DNA of 6,669 nt. Source: an uncultured Eggerthellaceae bacterium. Its GTDB lineage: Bacteria > Actinomycetota > Coriobacteriia > Coriobacteriales > Eggerthellaceae. This document shows, one piece after another, positions 1 to 5,443 of this stretch (its first letter is position 1; every line of letters begins with the position of its first letter). The translations under genes and the position numbers were made by a program. The stretch lies in contig CAUEBO010000100.1 of assembly GCA_958454405.1 (NCBI GenBank), positions 1-6,669 of the forward strand, in the 5' to 3' direction. A model generated the notes under the pieces. It saw only the letters and a program-made list of their open reading frames with translations, was not told the origin of the DNA and searched no databases.

Positions 1-11
1 GAGGGAGCGCA

Positions 12-105
12 CTTCGGCACGCGACGAGGGCTTGGAGCGCCAAGGCGGAGCGCGTCGGGGCTTCGCAGCGTCGACAGGTTCCGCTGGCCGATAGGCCAGC
101 GGAAC
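12..105. repeat. Intergenic repeat element, copy A (right part), abutting the prfA stop
   Basis: This stretch shares an ordered set of blocks with a second copy at 1528-1623. Both have CTTCGGCACGCGA (12-24 here, 1528-1540 there), then about 36-38 less conserved bases, then GGCTTCGCAGCGTCG, then a GGTTCCG-led hairpin whose last base is the first base of a TAG stop codon on the minus strand. The distance between the first two blocks is nearly equal in the two copies (49 and 51 bases, start to start of CTTCG). In copy B the GGGGCTTC block is the right arm of a long inverted repeat, so the partner arm of copy A should lie just left of this window. The element is noncoding. Its function is unknown, and a 3'-end processing or termination unit is a guess. 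Confidence 0.6.
78..105 (-). terminator. Perfect 12-bp hairpin at the prfA stop codon (putative terminator)
   Basis: GTTCCGCTGGCC (78-89) and GGCCAGCGGAAC (94-105) are perfect inverted arms around a GATA loop. Base 105 belongs both to the hairpin and to the prfA TAG stop, so the stem starts as the gene ends. No run of U follows on the minus strand (the next bases are CTGTCGACGCTGCG), so this is not a textbook intrinsic terminator. A U-less terminator, an RNA-stability hairpin or a Rho-associated end are all possible. Confidence 0.55.
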
Positions 106-1187
106 TATACGGCCGCTTCCAGCTTCTTCGCGCGGTCGGCCGCCTGCAGCGCGGTGATGAGCTCCGCGAGGCCCGCGCCGCCGGCGCCCATGAGCACGCC
201 GTTGTACGTGCCGTTGTAGCCGATGCGATGGTCGGTCACGCGGTCCTGCGGGCCGTTGTACGTGCGGATCTTCTCGGAGCGGTCGCCCGAGCCGATCTGC
301 GCCAGGCGCTCGGCGCCCTCGGCGGCCTGCTGCTCGGCGAGCATCTTCTCGTACAGGCGCGCGCGCAGCACGCTCATGGCCGCGATCTTGTTCTGCAGCT
401 GGGACTTCTGGTCCTGCGACTGCACCACCAGGCCGCTCGGGATGTGCGTGATGCGCACGGCGGAGTCGGTGGTGTTCACGCACTGGCCGCCCGGGCCTCC
501 CGCACGGTACACGTCGATGCGCAGGTCGTTCTCGTTGATGTCGACTTCCACCTCGTCGGCTTCGGGCAGCACGGCCACGGTGGCCGTGGACGTGTGGATG
601 CGGCCCTGGCTCTCGGTCTTGGGAACGCGCTGCACGCGGTGCACGCCGCTTTCGAACTTCATGACCGAGTACACCTTGTCGCCCTTCACCTTGAACTGGA
701 TCTCCTTGTAGCCGCCGGCTTCCGAGGGCGACACGTCCATCGTCTCGGCTTTCCAGCCCTGCTCGGAGGCGAACCGCATGTACATCTTGTACAGGTCGCC
801 CGCGAAGATGGCCGCCTCGTCGCCGCCGGCCGCTGCGCGGATCTCCACGATGATGTCCTTGTCGTCGGCCGGATCGCTCGGGATGAGCATGAACTTGATG
901 TCCTCTTCGAGCGCGGGCAGCTTCGCCTCGATGCCGGCTATCTCCTCCTGGGCGAACTCCCTCATGTCGGGGTCGGCGAGCATCTCCTTGGCTTCCGCCA
1001 GATCGTCTGCGGCCTGCACGTACTCGCGCGCCTTGTGCGCGAGGGGCCCCTGGCCCGCGTACTCCTTCGCCAGGCGGTTGTATTCCTTCTGATCGGCGAG
1101 CACGGCCGGGTCGCCCATCTTCGCCTGCAGCTCTTCGTAGGCGCCGATGATCTTGACCAGCTTCTCGCGCATATCGGTATCTTGCAT
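105..1187 (-). CDS. prfA: Peptide chain release factor 1 (RF1)
   Basis: RF1 recognises UAA and UAG in the ribosomal A site and triggers hydrolysis of peptidyl-tRNA in the cytoplasm. The product is 360 residues, the usual RF1 length. The N-terminal region is largely helical (about 1-100). The stop-codon-reading PxT motif is PKT at 189-191, inside RVPKTESQGRIHTS. The catalytic GGQ is at 233-235, inside GPGGQCVNTTDSAVR; Q235 is the glutamine that PrmC methylates in this family. PxT rather than SPF separates it from RF2. The ATG at 1187 is chosen because GAAGGA lies 11 bases upstream and the length then fits the family. The ATG at 1172 has no ribosome site, and the frame upstream of 1187 reads into repeat DNA. 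The gene ends in TAG, a codon read by its own product. prmC, a common downstream neighbour of prfA, would lie outside the window. Family assignment is secure. Confidence 0.98.
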   Translation of the reverse strand: MQDTDMREKLVKIIGAYEELQAKMGDPAVLADQKEYNRLAKEYAGQGPLAHKAREYVQAADDLAEAKEMLADPDMREFAQEEIAGIEAKLPALEEDIKFMLIPSDPADDKDIIVEIRAAAGGDEAAIFAGDLYKMYMRFASEQGWKAETMDVSPSEAGGYKEIQFKVKGDKVYSVMKFESGVHRVQRVPKTESQGRIHTSTATVAVLPEADEVEVDINENDLRIDVYRAGGPGGQCVNTTDSAVRITHIPSGLVVQSQDQKSQLQNKIAAMSVLRARLYEKMLAEQQAAEGAERLAQIGSGDRSEKIRTYNGPQDRVTDHRIGYNGTYNGVLMGAGGAGLAELITALQAADRAKKLEAAV

Positions 1188-1198
1188 GTGCGTGGGTG

Positions 1199-1204
1199 TC
1201 CTTC
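1199..1204 (-). promoter_or_regulatory. Ribosome binding site of prfA
   Basis: The minus strand reads GAAGGA, 11 bases before the ATG at 1187. The spacing is on the long side but this is the only Shine-Dalgarno-like run near either candidate start. It supports M1 of MQDTDM over the internal ATG at 1172. Confidence 0.6.
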
Positions 1205-1269
1205 GTGACGTGGTTCCGGTGCGCGCGGCGGGATCCGGCCCGCGTGCGCGCCTCTTTTCGCAACTGTCC

Positions 1270-1278
1270 ATGATATCA
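1270..1278 (-). promoter_or_regulatory. Putative extended -10 promoter of prfA
   Basis: The minus strand reads TG-A-TATCAT, a TGn extension followed by a 5/6 match to TATAAT. It is an AT-richer patch in an otherwise GC-rich gap, and transcription would start near 1263, giving a leader of about 76 bases. No good -35 is seen at 16-18 bp spacing, which extended -10 promoters can tolerate. This is inference from sequence only. Confidence 0.4.
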
Positions 1279-1296
1279 GAGAGCGCGGCAAAGCGC

Positions 1297-1475
1297 AGCC
1301 CGTTCGCGCGAAGCGCGAAAACACCCGCGCAGGTTGGCGCGGCAAGCGAGCGAAGCGCCGTTTGCCATGCGGCCGCAGGCCGCATGATGGACGCGCAGGT
1401 TGGCCGCGCGGGAGCGAAGCGACCCGCGCTTCGCGCGCAAGCGCGAAAACTGCCGTCCAGGTTGGCGCAGTGAGT
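1297..1475. repeat. Three degenerate ~64-bp tandem units with a CAGGTTGGC core
   Basis: The core CAGGTTGGC occurs at 1330-1338, 1396-1404 and 1458-1466, 66 and 62 bases apart. Units 1 and 3 also share GCGCGAA/AAGCGCGAAAAC before the core, and units 1 and 2 share AGCGAAGCG after it. Unit 1 carries the hairpin TTCGCGC-GAA-GCGCGAA (1303-1319). Unit 2 carries CATGCGGCC-GCA-GGCCGCATG (1366-1386), a perfect 9-bp stem. The spacings are not both multiples of three, so open frames that cross the units are not translated repeats. Together with the inverted repeat that follows, this fills the gap between prfA and trxB. I recognise no protein or known RNA here. Confidence 0.6.
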
Positions 1476-1481
1476 CAGCGA

Positions 1482-1582
1482 GAAGCCCCCTCGTGCCGAT
1501 AATCGGCCCGTCTCGCGGCCGAGCGTGCTTCGGCACGCGAGGGCAAGCGAGAAAGGGTCGAGGATCGGTGCGAGGGGGCTTC
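1482..1582. repeat. Long imperfect inverted repeat with nested hairpin
   Basis: The left arm GAAGCCCCCTCGTGCCGAT (1482-1500) pairs with the right arm ATCGGTGCGAGGGGGCTTC (1564-1582): 12 bp perfect, a 2-base mismatch, then 5 bp. The 63-base interior has its own fold. CTCGCG plus GCCGA (1512-1522) pairs with TCGGC and CGCGAG (1530-1541) around one bulged A. A competing fold is GCGTGC-TTCG-GCACGC (1523-1538), a c(UUCG)g tetraloop hairpin. The unit could fold as a single RNA of about 100 bases or act as DNA. It resembles a small palindromic intergenic repeat or a non-autonomous mobile unit; no transposase or obvious target duplication is visible. Confidence 0.6.
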
Positions 1583-1623
1583 GCAGCGTCGGCGGGTTCC
1601 GGCGGCTGTAAGCCGTCGGAACC
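1528..1623. repeat. Intergenic repeat element, copy B, abutting the trxB stop
   Basis: This is the second copy of the element at 12-105, with the same block order: CTTCGGCACGCGA, a variable stretch, GGCTTCGCAGCGTCG, then a hairpin starting GGTTCCG and ending on the first base of a minus-strand TAG. It overlaps the right half of the 1482-1582 inverted repeat. Its presence at the 3' ends of two unrelated genes on the same strand marks it as a dispersed repeat and not as part of either gene. Confidence 0.6.
1595..1623 (-). terminator. 13-bp hairpin at the trxB stop codon (putative terminator)
   Basis: GGTTCCGGCGGCT (1595-1607) and AGCCGTCGGAACC (1611-1623) are inverted arms around GTA. One pair is G-T on the plus strand (A-C in the minus-strand RNA). 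Base 1623 is also the first base of the trxB TAG. No U run follows on the minus strand, so terminator function is probable from position but unproven. Confidence 0.5.
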
Positions 1624-2585
1624 TAAATGGCCAGGTACTCGGCGGCCTCTTCGGCGCACAGGGCGCCGTCGGCGACCGCGGTCACCACCTGGCGCAGGCC
1701 CTTCGTGCGCACGTCGCCTGCGACGTAGACGCCGGGGACGTCGGTCGTGCCCGACTCCCCCGCCACCACGTAGCCCGTCTCGTCGCATTGCAGGGCCCCG
1801 TCCAAAAACTCGGTGTTCGGCTCGGTGCCCACGGCCACGAACAGGCCGTCCACCGGAATGTCGCGTTCCTCGCCCGTGTCCAGCAGCTCCACGCGCACGC
1901 CCGCCAGCGCGCCGCCCTCGGCCACGAGCTTGCGAGGCACGGCGTTCCACACGAATTCGAGGTTGGGCAGGTCTTCCAGACGCTTGTGGTAGATGGCGGT
2001 GGCCCGCAGCTTGTCGCGTCGGTGCACCAGGTACACCTTCTTGCAGATGCGCGACAGGTAGATGGCGTCTCCGGCGGCCGTGTTGCCGCCGCCCACCACC
2101 ATGACCTCCTTGTCGCGGAAGAAGTTGCCGTCGCACGTGGCGCAATACGACACGCCGCGGCCCTGCAGGTCCTCCTCCAGCTCCAATCCCAGTTTGCGCG
2201 GGCGGGCGCCGGTGGCGATGATGACGCTCTTTGCCCGGTACTCGCCGAACGCCGTTTTCAGCACCTTGGGATTCACCGTGAAGTCGACGGAGAGGACCTC
2301 CTCCCCGATATGGCGGCAGCCGAAGCGGTCGGCTTGCTGCTTCATGGAGAACGCCAGCTCGAAGCCGTTCGCCCCGTCGGGGAAGCCGGGGTAGTTCTCC
2401 ATGTGCTCGGTTTGGGCGAGCTGCCCGCCGGCGGAAATGCGCTCGAACAGCACGACGTCGAGGCCGGCGCGCGCCGCGTAGAGCCCGGCGGTCATGCCCG
2501 CGGGGCCGGCGCCGATCACGGCAAGGTCGATGGCGCCGTCTTTCGCTTCCGCGCCTTCGGCAGCTTGGCGGTTCGCGTTTTCCAT
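1623..2585 (-). CDS. trxB: Thioredoxin reductase (NADPH, FAD-dependent)
   Basis: This low-Mr, bacterial-type thioredoxin reductase transfers electrons from NADPH through FAD to thioredoxin in the cytoplasm. The 320-residue product has the family order. The FAD-binding GAGPAG is at 25-30. The redox-active CATC is at 148-151 (C148, C151), within CATCDGNFF. The NADPH-binding GGGNTA is at 165-170, HRRDKLRA (188-195) reads the NADPH 2'-phosphate, and the C-terminal FAD motif VAGDVRTKGLRQ is at 288-299. The ATG at 2585 is chosen for its AGGAGG 8 bases upstream. A longer frame exists to 2642, but it reads through the promoter and has no ribosome site. An extra stretch of about 15 residues precedes the first FAD strand and is rich in A, E and Q. 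It is divergent from msrAB, whose products need reduced thioredoxin. No thioredoxin gene is in the window. Confidence 0.97.
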   Translation of the reverse strand: MENANRQAAEGAEAKDGAIDLAVIGAGPAGMTAGLYAARAGLDVVLFERISAGGQLAQTEHMENYPGFPDGANGFELAFSMKQQADRFGCRHIGEEVLSVDFTVNPKVLKTAFGEYRAKSVIIATGARPRKLGLELEEDLQGRGVSYCATCDGNFFRDKEVMVVGGGNTAAGDAIYLSRICKKVYLVHRRDKLRATAIYHKRLEDLPNLEFVWNAVPRKLVAEGGALAGVRVELLDTGEERDIPVDGLFVAVGTEPNTEFLDGALQCDETGYVVAGESGTTDVPGVYVAGDVRTKGLRQVVTAVADGALCAEEAAEYLAI

Positions 2586-2593
2586 AGAGCTAG

Positions 2594-2599
2594 CCTCCT
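2594..2599 (-). promoter_or_regulatory. Strong ribosome binding site of trxB
   Basis: The minus strand reads AGGAGG with 8 bases before the ATG at 2585, near-ideal sequence and spacing. It fixes the start against the longer upstream frame. Confidence 0.85.
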
Positions 2600-2622
2600 G
2601 TGAAAGCCTGTCGTTTCGTCGC

Positions 2623-2650
2623 AGTATAGGGCCCGGGAGCATGCGGGCAA
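2623..2650 (-). promoter_or_regulatory. Putative sigma70-type promoter of trxB
   Basis: On the minus strand, TTGCCC (2645-2650, 4/6 to TTGACA) is followed by a 16-bp spacer and TATACT (2623-2628, 5/6 to TATAAT). Transcription would begin near 2616, giving a leader of about 30 bases that contains the AGGAGG site. It is the best promoter match in this GC-rich gap. Confidence 0.6.
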
Positions 2651-2662
2651 GCGGGCGCGCCC

Positions 2663-2676
2663 ATTCTGCGCAGAAT
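2663..2676. promoter_or_regulatory. Perfect 14-bp palindrome upstream of the trxB promoter (candidate operator)
   Basis: ATTCTGC/GCAGAAT is a perfect 14-bp palindrome without a spacer. Its centre lies about 53 bases upstream of the predicted trxB start and 13 bp upstream of its -35, where activators often bind. It is about 140 bases upstream of the msrAB -10. The binding protein is unknown; an oxidative-stress regulator acting on the divergent pair is one guess. Confidence 0.35.
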
Positions 2677-2812
2677 CTTCGAGAAAAGGTTACCTGAGGG
2701 GCAGCAAAAGGTTTGCCGAGCCGGCGCCGAAGCGACGGCCGGAGCCGGGGCGCAAGGGAAACGCGCGCGTGACGAATGGGATAAGGCGAAGGCCCGGAAA
2801 GGCACGGCGCGG

Positions 2813-2818
2813 TATGAT
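2813..2818 (+). promoter_or_regulatory. Possible -10 element of msrAB
   Basis: TATGAT matches TATAAT at 5 of 6 bases and is the only AT-rich hexamer close to the start. The transcript would begin near 2825, leaving a short leader with the ribosome site. No convincing -35 lies 16-18 bp upstream, so the promoter may need an activator or use another sigma factor. Confidence 0.35.
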
Positions 2819-2828
2819 ATCCCGGTCG

Positions 2829-2835
2829 AAAGGAG
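2829..2835 (+). promoter_or_regulatory. Ribosome binding site of msrAB
   Basis: AAAGGAG lies 7 bases before the ATG at 2843. It supports this start over the GTG and ATG codons further up in other frames. Confidence 0.8.
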
Positions 2836-2842
2836 CGCGAAC

Positions 2843-4021
2843 ATGGATACCGCCAACGCCGAGAGGCGCAGAGTGGGCGACGAGGAAGCCGACCTGCACA
2901 CCATCTACCTGGCCGGCGGCTGCTTCTGGGGCCTCGAAGCCTATCTCAAGCGGCTGCCCGGAGTGCGCCGGACGGTGGTGGGATACGCGAACGGCTCGAC
3001 CGAGAACCCCAGCTACCGCGACGTGTGCAACTGGAACACCGGCCATGCCGAAACGGTGGCCGTCACCTACGACCGGCGCATCATACCCACCGACATGCTG
3101 TTGGACGGCTTCTTCGAGGCCATCGACCCCACCAGCGTCAACCGCCAGGGCAACGACCGGGGCACACAGTACCGCAGCGCCATCTTCTGGCAGGACGAGG
3201 CCGACTTGGCGGTCATCGAGGCGGCCGTGCGGCGCCAGCAGGCGCGCTGGGCCGACCCCGTGGCCACCGAGGTGGAGCCGCTCGACGGGTTCTATCCGGC
3301 CGAGGAGTACCACCAGGACTACCTGGCGAAGAACCCGGGCGGCTACTGCCACATCAACCTGCACGGCGCCGACGCGTTCGCGGCCCGCATGGGGCTGGCC
3401 GAGGGGCGCGCCTGCGTGCCGTACGACGGCGTATGCGAAGCCGTCGACGGGAAGGCGAATCCGGCGGAGCCCGGTCGCACGCGCGAGGATCCGAAGCCCG
3501 GAAGCCCCGAGGAGAGCCCGGCCGCCGGCGATCCGGCAGCGGCCATCGCCTCCCGCGCCTACGCCGCACCCGACGACGCCGAGCTGCGCCAGGCGCTCGC
3601 CGACGAGCAGTACCGCGTCGTGCGCGAAGGAGCCACGGAGCGCCCGTTCTCGAACCCCTACGACCGCCTGTTCGAGCCGGGCATCTACGTGGACGTGACC
3701 AGCGGCGAGCCGCTGTTCGCCAGCTCTGACAAATTCGACTCGGGCTGCGGATGGCCGGCGTTCTCGCGCCCCATCGTCCCCGACGTGGTGACCGAGCGCC
3801 TGGACCGCAGCTTCGGCACCCTGCGCACCGAAGTGCGCAGCCGCGCAGGCGACGCACACCTGGGCCATGTGTTCACCGACGGCCCTGCGGCGGACGGGGG
3901 CCTGCGCTACTGCATCAACGGGGCGGCCTTGCGGTTCGTGCCGCTCGACCGCATGGACGACGAAGGCTACGGCTATCTGAAGCCCCTCGTGGAGCGCGAG
4001 TCGGCAACCGCTCGCAGCTAG
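2843..4021 (+). CDS. msrAB: Fused peptide methionine sulfoxide reductase MsrA-MsrB
   Basis: This bifunctional repair enzyme reduces both epimers of methionine sulfoxide: MsrA the S form, MsrB the R form. The product has 392 residues. The MsrA domain (about 18-172) has catalytic C27 in AGGCFWG, the NTGHAE motif, and C169 in NPGGYC, matching the first recycling cysteine of E. coli MsrA. A linker of roughly 75 residues (about 173-245), rich in P, E, A and charge, carries two more cysteines, C191 and C198. The MsrB domain (about 246-385) has GCGWPAF with C302, the usual recycling cysteine, the HLGHVF motif, and catalytic C357 in RYCINGAALRF. The two CxxC zinc sites of zinc-type MsrB are absent (VTSGEPLFAS sits where one would be), as in many fused forms. 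No N-terminal thioredoxin domain or signal peptide is seen, so it is cytoplasmic and probably uses free thioredoxin reduced by the divergent TrxB. Confidence 0.97.
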   Translation: MDTANAERRRVGDEEADLHTIYLAGGCFWGLEAYLKRLPGVRRTVVGYANGSTENPSYRDVCNWNTGHAETVAVTYDRRIIPTDMLLDGFFEAIDPTSVNRQGNDRGTQYRSAIFWQDEADLAVIEAAVRRQQARWADPVATEVEPLDGFYPAEEYHQDYLAKNPGGYCHINLHGADAFAARMGLAEGRACVPYDGVCEAVDGKANPAEPGRTREDPKPGSPEESPAAGDPAAAIASRAYAAPDDAELRQALADEQYRVVREGATERPFSNPYDRLFEPGIYVDVTSGEPLFASSDKFDSGCGWPAFSRPIVPDVVTERLDRSFGTLRTEVRSRAGDAHLGHVFTDGPAADGGLRYCINGAALRFVPLDRMDDEGYGYLKPLVERESATARS

Positions 4022-4030
4022 CAGGCTGCG
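4013..4030. terminator. Small hairpin across the shared msrAB/MATE stop codons
   Basis: CGCAGC (4013-4018) and GCTGCG (4025-4030) form a 6-bp stem around TAGCAG. The two convergent genes have no gap between them: their TAG codons overlap in CTAG (4018-4021). The stem is short and has no U run on either strand, so it is at best a weak bidirectional terminator. No better one is seen nearby. Confidence 0.3.
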
Positions 4031-5364
4031 TCGACGGCCGCAGGCGCGGCGGACGAGCGCTCGGCGCGCGTGCGGTGGCGGTAGCGCAGCAGCCCGCCCG
4101 CCAAGCAGGCGAGCACCGTCTGGACGATGGTCACCGAAAGCCAGATGCCGTCGACGCCGGCGATGCGCGCGATGCCGAACACGACGAGCACCACGAGCAC
4201 GGCTTCGCTGTAGACGATGGCGCTCGACGCCTTCGCGTCGTCCACGGCGTAGAAGTACGAGGTGGACGCATGGGTGAACCCGTAGAACACGTAGGCGGTC
4301 GAGAAGATGGGCAGCGCGTAGGCGATGATGGCCGCCGTCTGCGCCGACGAGCCGAACAGCAGCGGCACCTGGTTGCGCAGCAGGTACATGGCCAGAAGGC
4401 CGACGGCGCCCAGGCTGATGGTTATGACGTAGTTCGTGTTCCTGAACCGACGCACGCCGTCCAGATCGCCCGCGCCGTAGTGCTTCGAGATGAGCGGCTG
4501 GCTTCCGTCCCCCACGCCCTGGATGAGCATCTGGATGACGCAGGCGGTGTAGGACACCACCGCGTAGGCCGCGAGCGCCGTCTCGCCGCCGTAAGCCGAC
4601 AGGTTCACGTTGATGGCCACCACGGTGGCCTCGGGCAAAAGCGTCAGCCCGAACGGCGCCAAGCCCAGCTTGAGCGCGTGTGCGACGATGCCGCCGTCGG
4701 GACGCAGGTCGGCCCGCGCGATGCGGTTCTTCTTCAGCAGGAAGAACACGAGCACCGGCACGAACGCCGCCGCCTGCGACACCGCCGTGGCGGCGGCGGC
4801 GCCGGCCGTTCCCCAGCCCAGCAGCATGACGAACACGTAGTCCAGCGCCACGTTCATGAGGCCCGCGAGCACCTGCACCGCCATGGCGAAGCCCACGCGC
4901 CCCTGGTTGCGGATGAGCGGCGTGCAGCCCGTGACGAAGATCTGGAACGGGACGCCCCACGCGATGACGCTCGTGTACGCCACGGCCTGGACGAGCGTCT
5001 CGCCCTGCCCGCCCAGAAGCCGGCAGATGGGATCTGCGGCGAACAGCAGCAGCGCCATGACGGGCAGCGCCGCCAAAAGCAGCATGACGAACGTCGTGCC
5101 CACGGCGCGCCGGGACTTCGCCTCGTCGCCCGCGCCGCGCGCGATGGACGAGATCACCCCGCCGCCCATGCCGATGCCCGTGCCCACGGCCATGACGAAC
5201 GCCACGAGCGGGAACGCCACGTTGATGCCGGCCACGCCCGCATCGCCCACCGCATGGCCCACGAACATGCCGTCCACGATGCTGTACACGCTCGCCAGCG
5301 TGAACGTGAGCATCGTGGGCAGGATGTAGCGCAGGTACTCTTTCAACATGCTTCTCTTGATCAT
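4018..5364 (-). CDS. MATE-family multidrug/cation efflux pump (MepA-like)
   Basis: This is an inner-membrane antiporter that would export drugs or other organic cations using a Na+ or H+ gradient. The 448-residue product has about 12 hydrophobic segments in two halves joined near residue 220, the MATE layout. Recognisable family blocks are SVYSIVDGMFVG (25-36), the GINVAFP stretch (46-52) and GVGDGSQPLISKHYGAGD with Q289-P290 opening the second half. The C-terminal 20 residues or so are hydrophilic and A/S/R-rich. The ATG at 5364 has GGAG 9 bases upstream; the ATG at 5349 has only a weak site and is a less likely start. It is divergent from a MerR-type regulator whose probable operator lies in its promoter. 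The 3' end overlaps the msrAB stop. Substrate cannot be told from sequence, and the MepA resemblance is family-level only. Confidence 0.93.
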   Translation of the reverse strand: MIKRSMLKEYLRYILPTMLTFTLASVYSIVDGMFVGHAVGDAGVAGINVAFPLVAFVMAVGTGIGMGGGVISSIARGAGDEAKSRRAVGTTFVMLLLAALPVMALLLFAADPICRLLGGQGETLVQAVAYTSVIAWGVPFQIFVTGCTPLIRNQGRVGFAMAVQVLAGLMNVALDYVFVMLLGWGTAGAAAATAVSQAAAFVPVLVFFLLKKNRIARADLRPDGGIVAHALKLGLAPFGLTLLPEATVVAINVNLSAYGGETALAAYAVVSYTACVIQMLIQGVGDGSQPLISKHYGAGDLDGVRRFRNTNYVITISLGAVGLLAMYLLRNQVPLLFGSSAQTAAIIAYALPIFSTAYVFYGFTHASTSYFYAVDDAKASSAIVYSEAVLVVLVVFGIARIAGVDGIWLSVTIVQTVLACLAGGLLRYRHRTRAERSSAAPAAVDAAC

Positions 5365-5412
5365 AGTGGAACGCTCCGATGAGTCTCTTGCTTCTCGTAC
5401 AGGCCGCGTGAT

Positions 5413-5443
5413 ACTCTAAACCTTGAAGCCGCTTCAAGGTAAA
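5413..5443 (-). promoter_or_regulatory. MerR-type promoter of the MATE gene, 19-bp spacer
   Basis: On the minus strand TTTACC (5438-5443, 4/6 to TTGACA) and TAGAGT (5413-5418, 4/6 to TATAAT) are separated by 19 bp, longer than the usual 17, with an almost complete dyad in the spacer. MerR-family activators are known to twist such long spacers to bring -35 and -10 into register. Transcription would start near 5406, about 42 bases before the ATG. Confidence 0.6.
5420..5440. promoter_or_regulatory. Candidate MerR operator (9-3-9 dyad)
   Basis: ACCTTGAAG (5420-5428), centre CCG, and CTTCAAGGT (5432-5440) form a perfect dyad of 9-bp arms. Its length and its place inside a 19-bp promoter spacer fit MerR-family operators. 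It lies between the efflux gene and the merR-type gene, so that gene's product is the obvious candidate to bind it. It could also repress merR transcription, whose start should lie to the right. Confidence 0.7.

Noticed and set aside
228..1208. A 326-codon plus-strand open frame opposite prfA
   Set aside because: It is a complementary-strand shadow of a conserved gene, with H/L/V/R-biased composition and no ribosome site.
1276..1475. Minus-strand frame through the tandem repeats (ANLR-containing peptide)
   Set aside because: Repeat spacings of 66 and 62 bases shift the frame between units, there is no ribosome site, and the open frame is the tail of a shadow of trxB.
1297..1582. CRISPR array
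   Set aside because: The repeats are degenerate, only three in number, without uniform unique spacers, and no cas gene is present.
3751..5382. A 543-codon plus-strand open frame opposite the MATE gene
   Set aside because: It is antisense to a clear membrane protein gene and its product is an R/H/Q/D-rich sequence typical of shadow frames.
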